37,374 nucleotides of DNA, taken from a virus. Under the pieces are notes generated by a model. The model did not search any database. It saw nothing but the letters and a program-made list of their open reading frames with translations, and had not been told where the DNA came from. Made by a program: the position numbers and the translations under genes. Location: IMG/VR virus record IMGVR_UViG_3300027869_000164, positions 1 to 37,374 of that record; one strand, written 5' to 3'. Shown piece by piece: positions 16,020 through 24,168 of this stretch. How positions within the stretch are numbered: the first letter of the stretch is position 1; each line of letters begins with the position of its first letter.

Positions 16020-16644
16020 GCCGCCAGAGGTACCGAGCCCACTTGCCGCGCTGACTCACCGGGAACCGGATCATCTTCGGCAAGCCCGGCGTCGACGGGA
16101 CCAGCAGGTACGCGATCGGTAGTCCGTCGGGCGCGCAGCAGATGAGGAAATAAGCGTCGTTGCCGCCGTGATTGTGAGCGACGTTGAACGACCAGCCCCA
16201 CTGATCACGCTTCACGCTCGCCGTCGAGGGGCGCGCTGTCTTCACCTCGACGCGACGATCGCCCACCAGGACGTCGAAGGACGGCTGCGCCCTCGGATTG
16301 GCTACACGAACGACACGGCCACCAAGAACGAGCGCAGCGTGCTTTTCGCCGTCCCATCCGACGGCGTTCGACGAGTCGCCGGACTGCAGCTGAGGCACGT
16401 AGCTGATGTCGAGCTGCTCGATGATGTACCGAACGTTCGTCGCGCCGCGGCCCAACACCCGAGCGACCGCGGAGACCGTCCCGTGAAGCTCGAGAAGTCG
16501 CTCGAGCTCGTCCTTCGACGGCCACGCAGCGCGATGCGCGCGCGAGAGCGCGTTCGACTTGTCCGGCCTCACCCTGCCGTTGTGTCCGTGACGGAACCGC
16601 CGCCCAGGCCTCGCTTGCTCTCCACAGCCGCATTCGCACGTCAT
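15970..16644 (-). CDS. PD-(D/E)XK-type (homing-like) endonuclease
   Basis: This 224-residue protein is on the strand opposite the whole structural block. The N-terminus has a cysteine/histidine cluster (TCECGCGEQ, Cys3/5/7, then FRHGHNGR with His19/21) seen in phage homing endonucleases. Residues 43-78 look like a helix-turn-helix (DELERLLELHG...GRGATNVRYIIEQL). The catalytic core follows: GWDGEKHAALVLG (96-108), Asp124 in SFDVLVGD, and Glu133-x-Lys135 in RVEVKTA. The ATG at 16644 is preferred; another ATG at 16695 would run over the start-associated motif of the next plus-strand gene. Third-position G+C seems lower than in neighbours. Freestanding intron-less homing enzyme or a moron restriction-like nuclease are both possible. 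Confidence 0.72.
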   Translation of the reverse strand: MTCECGCGEQARPGRRFRHGHNGRVRPDKSNALSRAHRAAWPSKDELERLLELHGTVSAVARVLGRGATNVRYIIEQLDISYVPQLQSGDSSNAVGWDGEKHAALVLGGRVVRVANPRAQPSFDVLVGDRRVEVKTARPSTASVKRDQWGWSFNVAHNHGGNDAYFLICCAPDGLPIAYLLVPSTPGLPKMIRFPVSQRGKWARYLWRPTTDPRAQWRFSRASG

Positions 16645-16682
16645 CGGGCCGCGTAGCCTCGCGGCCGCTCCGGACGGCACGC

Positions 16683-16691
16683 CGATAGGCG
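16683..16691 (+). promoter_or_regulatory. Start-associated motif, copy 5
   Basis: CGATAGGCG ends 6 nt before the ATG at 16698. CGCC-GATA-GGCG makes a 4-bp stem. It lies just upstream of the divergently placed endonuclease gene. Confidence 0.6.
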
Positions 16692-16697
16692 GCATCG

Positions 16698-16919
16698 ATG
16701 TTCGACCCGCGCATCGAGCACACCGCCGAGCTCGCCCGGCTGCACGAGAAGGCCACGGTGCTCCGGCGCAGCCTGAGTGGCCTTCAGACAGGCGCGCGCC
16801 ACGCGCTGCAGCTCGCCGCGCAGCTCGACGACGACGTCGCCGCGCTCCACGCCCGCATCGCCAATGCACAGCCCGAGGAGGCTCAGCATGACACCAAAGA
16901 AATCGTCCGCACCCACTGA
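16698..16919 (+). CDS. Small coiled-coil tail-region protein
   Basis: A 73-residue, almost entirely helical protein with a heptad-like pattern (ELARLHEKATVLRRSL, LQLAAQLDDDVAALHARI). No family is recognised. The ATG is 6 nt after the start-associated motif. Its 3' end overlaps the tail chaperone gene by 32 bp. Its position suggests a tail assembly helper. Confidence 0.55.
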   Translation: MFDPRIEHTAELARLHEKATVLRRSLSGLQTGARHALQLAAQLDDDVAALHARIANAQPEEAQHDTKEIVRTH

Positions 16920-17484
16920 CGAGACCTGGGCCGGCACCGGCGCCAGCTGGAAGAAACGCGGCGGCCCGCACCGGCTCACGCTCCCCTCCGGCATGCGCGT
17001 CCTCGCCCGCGTGCTCGGCCTCACCAGCCTCGCCCGACTCGAAGGCCTCCCGGAGGATCTCGTCGACGCGGTCGTTCTCCACGTCGCGAACCTCGAGCAC
17101 GGCGGCCTGCCCGCCGTAATCGCCGCCGACCTCAGCAACGCGGCAACCGATCCCGCCGTCGCCGCCCGCGTCGCGAAGCGGATCAACGACTTCGGCCGGC
17201 TCACAAAGCACCTCGTAGCCGCAGCGCTCGAGAAGCCGAAGCTCACCGTCGACGAGCTCGAAGAGATCCCCGAGGACGACCTCGAGATGCTGATGCGGAT
17301 CGTCACCGGCCGCCAGTCCTTCGACGCCGCCGGCGTCCGGATCGGCGTGGAGGCGCTCGACGCGTGGGCCACCTTTCGTCACGCGCACGGATGCGACGGC
17401 GGGAAGCTCGGCAGCGACACGCCTTGCGAAGCATGCACGAACGCTCAAGCAGCCCTTTCCTCGATTCACGTGGGCGACCTGTGA
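16888..17484 (+). CDS. Tail assembly chaperone
   Basis: This 198-residue protein has the features of siphophage tail chaperones. An early segment HRLTLPSGMRVLARVLGL is followed by LPEDLVDAVVLHV, long helices, and an acidic stretch TVDELEEIPEDDLEMLM. It would hold the tape measure protein while the tube grows. GAGGAGG at 16875-16881 supports the ATG at 16888; the frame is open farther upstream, within the previous gene. Codon use becomes less G/C-biased after about 17390. A second-frame ORF overlaps the end and runs to the tape measure start, which is where most such phages make a frameshifted longer form. Confidence 0.78.
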   Translation: MTPKKSSAPTDETWAGTGASWKKRGGPHRLTLPSGMRVLARVLGLTSLARLEGLPEDLVDAVVLHVANLEHGGLPAVIAADLSNAATDPAVAARVAKRINDFGRLTKHLVAAALEKPKLTVDELEEIPEDDLEMLMRIVTGRQSFDAAGVRIGVEALDAWATFRHAHGCDGGKLGSDTPCEACTNAQAALSSIHVGDL

Positions 17485-17515
17485 ATGCGGCTGCGGATAC
17501 GAGGGCGAGGACGAG

Positions 17516-17668
17516 GTGTGCCAGTTCCTGATCGAAGAGGCGTGCCTGCTCCGGCTCGAGCTCGAAGAGGCCGCGGCCCAGCGGGCCGCGTTCGAAGAGG
17601 GCGAGCACCAGGCCGCGATCGCGAAATCGCGCGACCGCGCGAAGGCGATCTTCGGAGGTGACGACTGA
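17516..17668 (+). CDS. Second tail-chaperone ORF, possibly made by frameshift
   Basis: This frame is open from 17294 to the stop at 17666-17668. The earliest standard start is GTG 17516 (50 residues, acidic helix LEEAAAQRAAFEEGEHQAA). Reading farther upstream gives TWATCECGCGYEGEDEVC, a cysteine-rich stretch that looks coding. That hints that translation enters from the upstream chaperone frame by a +1 (or -2) shift somewhere in 17294-17484. Most known cases use -1, so this would be unusual. I see no textbook slippery heptamer; the CCCTTT tract near 17453 is a candidate. Its stop overlaps the tape measure ATG. Confidence 0.55.
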   Translation: MCQFLIEEACLLRLELEEAAAQRAAFEEGEHQAAIAKSRDRAKAIFGGDD

Positions 17669-20600
17669 TGCCGTTCGGCGAAGAGATCCTCGCGGCCCAG
17701 GCCGACGTCGTCTACGCCACGAACCTCGGCCAATTCAAGGTCGACCAGGCCGAGATCGAAGCGGTCTACGCGCGCACGACCGGCGCGATGTCGGACGAGG
17801 CGCTCAAGCTCTCGATCGCGCAGGAGCGCCTCAACCGCGCGATCGCACAGCAAGGCCCCGAGTCGCTCGCCGCCGGCCGCGCGACCGTCGCGTACCGCGC
17901 GCAGCTCGACGAGCTCGCCGCGAGCGAGGTAGCCACCGCGGCGGCCGCGGACAAGGCCTCGCAGCAGCGCCTCGCGAGCTACGCCGGCGCCGCGCGCAGT
18001 GTCGGATCCACGCTGACCAGGTACGTGACCGCGCCGACCGCCCTGGCGGCCGCGGCCGCGGTCAAGCTCGCCTTCGACTTCAACGGCTCCATGCGGCTCA
18101 TCCAGACCCAGGCCGGCGCCAGCGCCGGCGAGGTCAACTACGCGAGCGGCGCGATCCTCAACCTCGTCAGCTCCGGCAACTCGTTCGGCCAGACCGCGAA
18201 CGACATGTCCAAGGGCCTGTTCGAGGTCGAATCGGAAGGCATACGCGGAGCGCGCGCGATGGAGATCCTGCGCGTGGCCGCTGCCGGCGCCGCAGTCGGC
18301 GGGACCGACCTCATACAGACCGCCAACGCGCTGACCTCGGCAATGCGCGTCTACGACGTCTCCGCCGGCGGCGCCGCGAAGACGCAAGCGACCCTCAACG
18401 CGATCGTCGGCGCCGGCAAGCTCCACCTCGACGACCTCGTCGCCGCCCTCTCCACGAAGTACCTCCCCGTCGCGAAGCAGCTCGGGATCCCGCTCGACCA
18501 GGCAGGCGCCGCCCTCACCGTCTTCACCCGCGCCGGCGTGCCGGCCGAGTCCGCCGCCACGAACCTCACCACCGCCCTCACGAAGATCCTCAGCCCGTCG
18601 AAGACCGCCGCGGCGAGCCTCGGCCAGCTCGACCTCAACAGCAGCCAACTCGCCAACGACCTGCAAAACGGCGGCCTCACCAGCGCCCTCGCCACCCTCT
18701 CCAAGCACTACGACCAGCTCGTCGCGAGCCAGGGCAAGGTCGCCGCGAACCAGGCCATCTTCGGCGCGTTCGGCGGCGTGCGCGGGGGCGCCTCGATCCT
18801 CACGCTCGTCCAGCAATACAGCCAGTACGTCCAAGGCCTCGACGAGATCCAACGGAAGGCAAACCCCGGCACCTTCTGGAGCGACGTCGCCGTCACCATG
18901 CGCGAGCCGGCGAACCAGGTCCACCAGGACATCGCGAAGATCGGCGCCGATCTCATCGAGGTCGGCAACAAGCTCGCGCCGCTCGTCGTCGACGTCGTCG
19001 GCGGCGTCGCCCATATCGCCGACGCGATCGGCAAACTCCCCGGCCCCGCGAAAGACGCCGCCGCCGCGCTCCTCGGCATCGTGGCCATCGGCGGCCCGCT
19101 CCTGCTCTTCGTCGGATCCGTGATCCGCGGCGTCGAGGCGATCGATCGCGCCTGGGGGAAGATGACCGGAAGCGCGACCGCGGCCGTCACGACGAGCGAC
19201 GAGCAGCTCGCCATCCTCAGAACCAACGCGGCCGAGACCGCGACCGCGCTCGAGACCGCCGGCACCGAAGGAGGCGCGGGGCTCGCCGCCGGCGTCGGCG
19301 CCGGCGTCACCGCCGCAGAAGCAGACCTCACCAGCCTCGGAGTCGCCGAAGCCGGCGTCGCGGCCGAGGGCGGCGGCATCGGCCTCCTCGGCGGCGGCAT
19401 CGGGCTCGGCGCGATCGGGCGCGCCGGCGCTTACGGCATCGGCGGCCTCGTAGCCGGCCAGCTCATCCAGAGCGTCGTCCCGGGCCAGACGGGCCAGACG
19501 CTCGGCAGCGTCGCCGAGTACGCCGGCCTGGGCGCCGCGCTCGGATCGTTCGTCGGCCCGGAAGGGACCGCGATCGGCGCCGGCGTGGGCGCCATCGTCG
19601 GCGGCATCACATCCCTCATCCACGACGGCCCGAGCTTCGTGCAGCAGATGGACGCGATGGGCCAGAGCGTTTCGCGGTTCAACGAGACCGCGGCCGCGAG
19701 CGCGCACGCGATCACGCAGCTGCATCAGCAGATCGCGAACGACCGCGTCGGCCGCGACCAGGCACAGCAAGAGCTCATCGCAGCCCAGGCCGAAGAGAAG
19801 GCGACCCGCGGGACGAACCAGCACGCCGATGCGGTCGACCGGCTCCGCGCCGCGCAGGCAAACCTCAGCGCCGCGACACAACAGGTCACCACCGACACCG
19901 CGAAAGCCACGCAGGCGCAGAAGACCCACGAGGCCGCCGTCCGGGCCGCGTCCAAGCAGACCGCGCTCGAGGAAGAAGCCCTGTTCAAGCAGGTCGCCGA
20001 CCAGGCGCAACAGGCCCAGCACATCGTCGACGTCGGCATGGAGGGCGGCACGGTCTACACCGCCGACGCGACCACCGCGGCCAAGCGGTACGTCGACCAG
20101 CTCACCGCGCTCGCGAACTCCGCGCAGTCGAGCCAGCCGAAGCTCGCCGCGGTCTTCCGTGAGCTCGCGCAGATCGCCGCGAACGTTCACCGCATCCCGA
20201 GCGAGAAGACCGTCCGCATCGTCATCAAGGAGATCTACGACGCGAAGCCGAGCAAGGGCGGCGGGATCCTCGGCGAGATCGCCGGCGGCATCGAGAGCGC
20301 GCTCAAGAACGTCGGGAAGGAAGCCGCGAAATACGCGAAGACCCATCACATCCATGCCCCGACGCCGTTCACGACCACGATCCCGATCGGCCTGCAGATC
20401 AACCTGCAGCGCGCGCAGAACGCGAACGACGTCGGCGCCGAACGGCGCTACCTCGACGAGGAGAAGGCGTTCCTGCAGCGCGAGCTCGCGAAGGCCGAGA
20501 AGGCCAAGAACAAGCAGGACGAGCTCGCCGCGCTGCAGGCGCTCGGCGCGGTCGACAGCCAGCTCTCTACGCTCCAGACCAAGTCGACGAGCGCCGGCAA

Positions 20601-21075
20601 GAAGCGGAAGTCGGCCTACCTGACCAAGGTCCAGGACGAGCAGAACAAGCTCGAGATCAACCTCGCCCGGGCGCAGCTCGCCGAGAAGAACGCCGGCCTG
20701 AATCAGCAGGCCCTCGACCGCGCCTACAAAGCCGAGAAGCGGGCGCTGGACGCCGAGATCGAGTTCTATCGCAAGGAGTCGCACGACCAGGATCTCGCGC
20801 TCGCCGAGCGGCAGAAGTACGCGAAGCTCGCGATCGCTGCCGAGGCCGCGAAGCTCAAGATCGGCAAGGAGAGCGCGAAGCAGCTGCTCGAGCTCAAGAA
20901 GGCCGAGGCGCAGGTCCTCGTCGACCTCCAGACGATCCTCCAGAACTACGCCCCGAACGTCTTCCCGCAGAAGCCCGACGTTCACGTGCACCAGCACTTC
21001 CCGAACGGGCCGACCGACCACCACCGCCAAGCCAGAAACGCGCTCGTCGCGGTCCGCGCCGCATTCGACTCCTAG
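17668..21075 (+). CDS. Tail tape measure protein
   Basis: This 1135-residue protein sets tail length and is probably ejected ahead of the DNA. Residues about 130-400 match the TP901/PhageMin_Tail core (FNGSMRLIQTQAGASAGEVN, LSTKYLPVAKQLGIPLDQAG, FTRAGVPAESAATNLTTAL, FGAFGGVRGG). Hydrophobic segments lie at about 459-485 (ALLGIVAIGGPLLLFVGSVI) and 565-600 (Gly-rich). The C-terminal half is helical with Lys/Glu-rich coiled coil from about 910 to 1090. GGAGGTG at 17654-17660 is a good Shine-Dalgarno for the ATG. It is the longest gene in the window, as usual for this family. Confidence 0.92.
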   Translation: MPFGEEILAAQADVVYATNLGQFKVDQAEIEAVYARTTGAMSDEALKLSIAQERLNRAIAQQGPESLAAGRATVAYRAQLDELAASEVATAAAADKASQQRLASYAGAARSVGSTLTRYVTAPTALAAAAAVKLAFDFNGSMRLIQTQAGASAGEVNYASGAILNLVSSGNSFGQTANDMSKGLFEVESEGIRGARAMEILRVAAAGAAVGGTDLIQTANALTSAMRVYDVSAGGAAKTQATLNAIVGAGKLHLDDLVAALSTKYLPVAKQLGIPLDQAGAALTVFTRAGVPAESAATNLTTALTKILSPSKTAAASLGQLDLNSSQLANDLQNGGLTSALATLSKHYDQLVASQGKVAANQAIFGAFGGVRGGASILTLVQQYSQYVQGLDEIQRKANPGTFWSDVAVTMREPANQVHQDIAKIGADLIEVGNKLAPLVVDVVGGVAHIADAIGKLPGPAKDAAAALLGIVAIGGPLLLFVGSVIRGVEAIDRAWGKMTGSATAAVTTSDEQLAILRTNAAETATALETAGTEGGAGLAAGVGAGVTAAEADLTSLGVAEAGVAAEGGGIGLLGGGIGLGAIGRAGAYGIGGLVAGQLIQSVVPGQTGQTLGSVAEYAGLGAALGSFVGPEGTAIGAGVGAIVGGITSLIHDGPSFVQQMDAMGQSVSRFNETAAASAHAITQLHQQIANDRVGRDQAQQELIAAQAEEKATRGTNQHADAVDRLRAAQANLSAATQQVTTDTAKATQAQKTHEAAVRAASKQTALEEEALFKQVADQAQQAQHIVDVGMEGGTVYTADATTAAKRYVDQLTALANSAQSSQPKLAAVFRELAQIAANVHRIPSEKTVRIVIKEIYDAKPSKGGGILGEIAGGIESALKNVGKEAAKYAKTHHIHAPTPFTTTIPIGLQINLQRAQNANDVGAERRYLDEEKAFLQRELAKAEKAKNKQDELAALQALGAVDSQLSTLQTKSTSAGKKRKSAYLTKVQDEQNKLEINLARAQLAEKNAGLNQQALDRAYKAEKRALDAEIEFYRKESHDQDLALAERQKYAKLAIAAEAAKLKIGKESAKQLLELKKAEAQVLVDLQTILQNYAPNVFPQKPDVHVHQHFPNGPTDHHRQARNALVAVRAAFDS

Positions 21076-21084
21076 GAGAACCCG

Positions 21085-21537
21085 ATGGCCGAGTACAACG
21101 CACCCGCCTCGCTCATCACCCCAGGGGGGACGATCACGTTCAACGGCGACACGCCGCCGGCATACCTGCACGACCAATCGGTGTGCGCGGGCCTCGACGG
21201 CGCGCCGGCGCGCACGACCGTCGACCCGAAGTCGGTCACGGACGGCGGGATCTGGCACCGCAGCTTCAAGGCCGCGCGCGAGGTCACGATCGGCGGCGTC
21301 TTCGTGATCGACGCGGTCACCGACGCGGTCACGCTCGAGGACAACCTCCTGGCCGCGTGCGACTCGATCTTCGGCGACCCCGGAGTGACCGGGACGTATC
21401 AGTGGATGCCGAGCGACGGCTCGACGAGGTCGATCACCGTGCGGTGCGACATCCTCCCGACGTTCAGCGGGCCGGCGTATCAGAAGAAGTACACGTTCGG
21501 GCTCGTCGCGATCGACCCGACGGTCACGGTGGCCTAG
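21085..21537 (+). CDS. Distal tail (Dit-like) protein
   Basis: This 150-residue beta-rich protein has a pattern of a ring-forming distal tail protein: LITPGGTITFNGDTPPAYL, then SVTDGGIWHRSFKAAREVTI, LEDNLLAACDSIFG, and a strand pair RSITVRCDILPTFSG. It is short for a Dit protein and would consist of the core belt domain only. AGGAG at 21074-21078 supports the ATG. It ends directly against the ATG of the tail-hub gene, with no gap. Confidence 0.65.
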   Translation: MAEYNAPASLITPGGTITFNGDTPPAYLHDQSVCAGLDGAPARTTVDPKSVTDGGIWHRSFKAAREVTIGGVFVIDAVTDAVTLEDNLLAACDSIFGDPGVTGTYQWMPSDGSTRSITVRCDILPTFSGPAYQKKYTFGLVAIDPTVTVA

Positions 21538-23661
21538 ATGCTGATCGCGGTCGCGAACTACAACGACAACAACGTCGCGATCATCGAGACAGACGGCTGG
21601 ACCGTCCTTAGAACAGTCGCAGTCGGCTCCGAACCGATCGGCGCCGCGGCCGCACCCGACAACTCGTTCATCGCCGTCCCGAACAACGGGGACGGGACGG
21701 TCTCGATCATCGAGACGACCGGCTGGACCGTCACCCACACCATCACCGTCGGAAGCAACCCCTATCCGTGCGCGATCGCCCCGGACGGCTCGTTCATCGC
21801 CGTCCCAAACGATGGGGACGGGACGGTCTCGATCATCGAGACGACCGGCTGGACCGTCACCCACACCATCACCGTCGGAAGCTGCCCCTATCCGTGTGCG
21901 ATCGCCCCGGATGGTTCGTTCATCGCCGTCCCGAACCTCGCGGACGGGACGGTCTCGATCATCGAGACGACCGGCTGGACCGTCACCCACACCATCACTG
22001 TCGGCACGGAACCTGTCTGGTCAGCGATCTCGCCCGACGGATCCTTCGTCGCCATCGCCAACGACAGCGACGGAACCGTCTCGATCATCGAGACGACCGG
22101 CTGGACCGTCGCGCACACCGTCACCGTCGGCACGGGACCCTACGGCGTCGCCGTGTCACCGGACGGATCGGCGGTAGCCGTCGCGAACGACGGGGACGGG
22201 GCGGTCTCGATCATCGAGACGACCGGCTGGACCGTCACCCACACCATCACGGTTGGCGCGGAGCCGCTCGGGACAGCATTCGCTCCCGACGGCTCATTCA
22301 TTGCGGTCTCCAACTACGGCGACGGGACCGTCTCCATCATCAAGACCTCCGACTGGACGGTCACCCACACGATCACCGTCGAAGGCGGCATCGGCGGCAG
22401 CCTGTGGGGGCTCGGTGTGCTCGATCTCTATCCGCCAACCGACGGCGTCTGGACGTTCGAGCTGTGCGACCAAGTCGACGTCTCGCTCGCCGACATCACC
22501 CACCTCGTGACCGCGGTCATCAGCCCACGCCTGAACCGGCCGTTCGCGGTCCCGTTCGCCGCGGCGGCCGACCAGGACGTCTGGAAGACCATCCACACCG
22601 ACGGCGATCGCTACCTGTCCGAAGGCATTCGCACGATCAAGGGGTACCGCAACGGCGACTTCATCGCGAACCTCGAGATCTGGCGTCTCGACTACGTCGG
22701 CGACGAGAACAACCAAACCGTCGTCATCACCTGCTTCGACTCGATGGTCCGCACCGCCGGCCGCAGCGTCCGCGACGACGACGGCCGCATCTCCGACTGG
22801 CAATTCTCCGACCCGCTCCACGCCGGCCCATTCGTCAAGGAGCTCTTCGCGAACAGCATCACCTACGACGACGACAACGTCCCCGACGGCACGCCGCGCA
22901 TCTTCCCGATCGACGCCGTCAGCGGAGACTTCACAGCCGACTGCGACGTCACCAACGACTACGCCGACGGCCCGATGACACTCGGCGACCTCATCTACCG
23001 GACGATCTGCGACGTCGGCCTCGCCGACATCATGCTCACCCCGACCGACACCGCGCACGGAAGCGACCCCGGCATCTACGGGATCCTCCACTGCGTCACC
23101 CACTGGGGCACGGACAAGAGCGCGGCCGTCCACTTCGACTACGCGACCGGCGAAAACAACGTCGCGAAGGCCAGGCGCACCTTCGACATGGCGACGCTCA
23201 CGAACCGCCTCCGCTATCTCCTCGGCCCCAAGCTGCGACCCAACCACTGGCGCGCGACCCTCCAGGCCACCGACCCCGGCCTCGGCACCACCCACTACCG
23301 GACGATCCAGGCCAACTCGCGCGCGAGGTACGGCACGCTCCGAGCGTGGGAAGTCTTCTCGAGCAACACCGCCAGCGAGCTGAAAGAGCTCTACCGCAGC
23401 CTCTGGAAAGTCGAGGACGAGCTCCGCGTCAACCCACGCCAGCTCCTCTACATGACCCCCGCGGGCAACTGCCTCTTCCAGCCTTTCACCGACTACAACG
23501 TCGGCGACCTTGTCACCGTCAACGTCGGCGACGACCTCGGCCCCGCCTTCGCCGGCGTCCAACGCATCTACGGCTTCGACGTCACCGTCGATGTGAACGG
23601 CGTCGAGACCGTCGGCGAGCTCATCGTCAGCCCCGACGGCGCCGCCTTCCCGCCCTCCTGA
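21538..23661 (+). CDS. Tail-hub protein (Gp37-like) with N-terminal seven-unit propeller
   Basis: This is a 707-residue protein. Residues 3-296 are seven repeats of exactly 42 residues, each with the core DGTVSIIETTGWTVTHTITV and PDGSFIAV, the pattern of YVTN-type beta-propellers. Seven units would close one propeller. From about residue 300 on, the sequence resembles actinophage tail-tip proteins of the ReqiPepy6 Gp37-like group (WTFELCDQVDVSLADITHLV, GDRYLSEGIRTIKGYRNGD, DNVAKARRTFDMATLTNRL-like segments). The propeller may bind a host receptor or sugar, placed at the tail tip by the hub domain. The DNA repeats are nearly identical, so the array is young or kept alike by recombination. Confidence 0.8.
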   Translation: MLIAVANYNDNNVAIIETDGWTVLRTVAVGSEPIGAAAAPDNSFIAVPNNGDGTVSIIETTGWTVTHTITVGSNPYPCAIAPDGSFIAVPNDGDGTVSIIETTGWTVTHTITVGSCPYPCAIAPDGSFIAVPNLADGTVSIIETTGWTVTHTITVGTEPVWSAISPDGSFVAIANDSDGTVSIIETTGWTVAHTVTVGTGPYGVAVSPDGSAVAVANDGDGAVSIIETTGWTVTHTITVGAEPLGTAFAPDGSFIAVSNYGDGTVSIIKTSDWTVTHTITVEGGIGGSLWGLGVLDLYPPTDGVWTFELCDQVDVSLADITHLVTAVISPRLNRPFAVPFAAAADQDVWKTIHTDGDRYLSEGIRTIKGYRNGDFIANLEIWRLDYVGDENNQTVVITCFDSMVRTAGRSVRDDDGRISDWQFSDPLHAGPFVKELFANSITYDDDNVPDGTPRIFPIDAVSGDFTADCDVTNDYADGPMTLGDLIYRTICDVGLADIMLTPTDTAHGSDPGIYGILHCVTHWGTDKSAAVHFDYATGENNVAKARRTFDMATLTNRLRYLLGPKLRPNHWRATLQATDPGLGTTHYRTIQANSRARYGTLRAWEVFSSNTASELKELYRSLWKVEDELRVNPRQLLYMTPAGNCLFQPFTDYNVGDLVTVNVGDDLGPAFAGVQRIYGFDVTVDVNGVETVGELIVSPDGAAFPPS
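21544..22425 (+). repeat. Seven 126-bp in-frame tandem repeats
   Basis: The anchor GTCTCGATCATCGAGACGAC (or close variants) occurs at 21574, 21700, 21826, 21952, 22078, 22204 and 22330, always 126 bp apart. Units 2 to 4 are nearly identical at the DNA level; units 1 and 7 are the most diverged. Each unit encodes one propeller blade. Confidence 0.92.
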
Positions 23662-24086
23662 TGCCGAGCGGACGCCCCCTCTACGAGAAGAACCCCGCCA
23701 CCACGGAAGCCGGCCACGGCTACGAGATCGAACGTCTCAAGCGACGCCTCGCACCACCGCAAAACGGCGTCAACCCGCGCATCGCGTTCGGCCAGATCGA
23801 CGGCAGCGGCTCCATCCTCGACGCCGGCTCTGGCGACTGGACCGTCGAGACCGACTACGCCGGCACCTGGACGATCACCTTCGACCCGCCCTTCGACGCG
23901 GCGCCGACGCTCCACCTGACCGTGAACGAAACGACAACCGTCGTGCCCGCGTCGGCGTTCCCCTACAGCCGCGCGGTCGACGCCGTCGTCGTCAAGACCT
24001 ACGACGGCACCGGCACCCTCTCAGACGACATCGGCTTCGACTTCGACGCGAAAGGCGCCGAGGGCGTCGACGACGCCGACTCCTGA
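23661..24086 (+). CDS. Small tail-tip / fibre-associated protein
   Basis: This 141-residue protein has a helical start (ATTEAGHGYEIERLKRRLAPP) and a beta-rich body (GSGDWTVETDYAGTWTITFD, APTLHLTVNETTTVV). The pattern resembles small receptor-binding or fibre-tip proteins that follow the hub gene. Its ATG overlaps the hub stop. Its own stop codon shares its last base with palindrome copy 3. The function is inferred from position and strand pattern. Confidence 0.55.
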   Translation: MPSGRPLYEKNPATTEAGHGYEIERLKRRLAPPQNGVNPRIAFGQIDGSGSILDAGSGDWTVETDYAGTWTITFDPPFDAAPTLHLTVNETTTVVPASAFPYSRAVDAVVVKTYDGTGTLSDDIGFDFDAKGAEGVDDADS

Positions 24087-24098
24087 TTCCGCCGGAAT
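24086..24098. repeat. 13-bp dispersed palindrome, copy 3
   Basis: ATTCCGCCGGAAT begins on the last base of a TGA stop, as copy 1 does. It is followed after 3 nt by start-associated motif copy 6, so the two signals are adjacent here. Confidence 0.7.
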
Positions 24099-24101
24099 CG
24101 C

Positions 24102-24110
24102 CGATAGGCG
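24102..24110 (+). promoter_or_regulatory. Start-associated motif, copy 6
   Basis: CGATAGGCG ends 7 nt before an ATG at 24118 that opens a 16-codon ORF. TCGCC-GATA-GGCGA forms a 5-bp stem. Confidence 0.6.
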
Positions 24111-24117
24111 ACGAACG

Positions 24118-24168
24118 ATGCAGGCCCGTCCCGACAATGCCTCGAGCAGCCGGGGCGCGAGCAGATGA
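24118..24168 (+). CDS. Possible 16-residue leader peptide
   Basis: The ATG after motif copy 6 opens a tiny ORF (MQARPDNASSSRGASR). Its TGA overlaps the ATG of the next gene (ATGA). This could be a coupling leader that delivers ribosomes to the lysis-region gene, whose own start has no good Shine-Dalgarno. The motif and overlap are seen; translation is inference. Confidence 0.35.
   Translation: MQARPDNASSSRGASR

Noticed and set aside
15970-21990. A 2006-codon open frame on the minus strand
   Set aside because: Most of it is antisense to the tape measure and tail genes and consists of Arg/Asp/Glu/Val-rich sequence typical of antisense frames in high-G+C DNA. Only its last 224 codons (15970-16644) look like a real protein.
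21544-22425. CRISPR array
   Set aside because: The repeats are contiguous 126-bp coding units without spacers and encode propeller blades.
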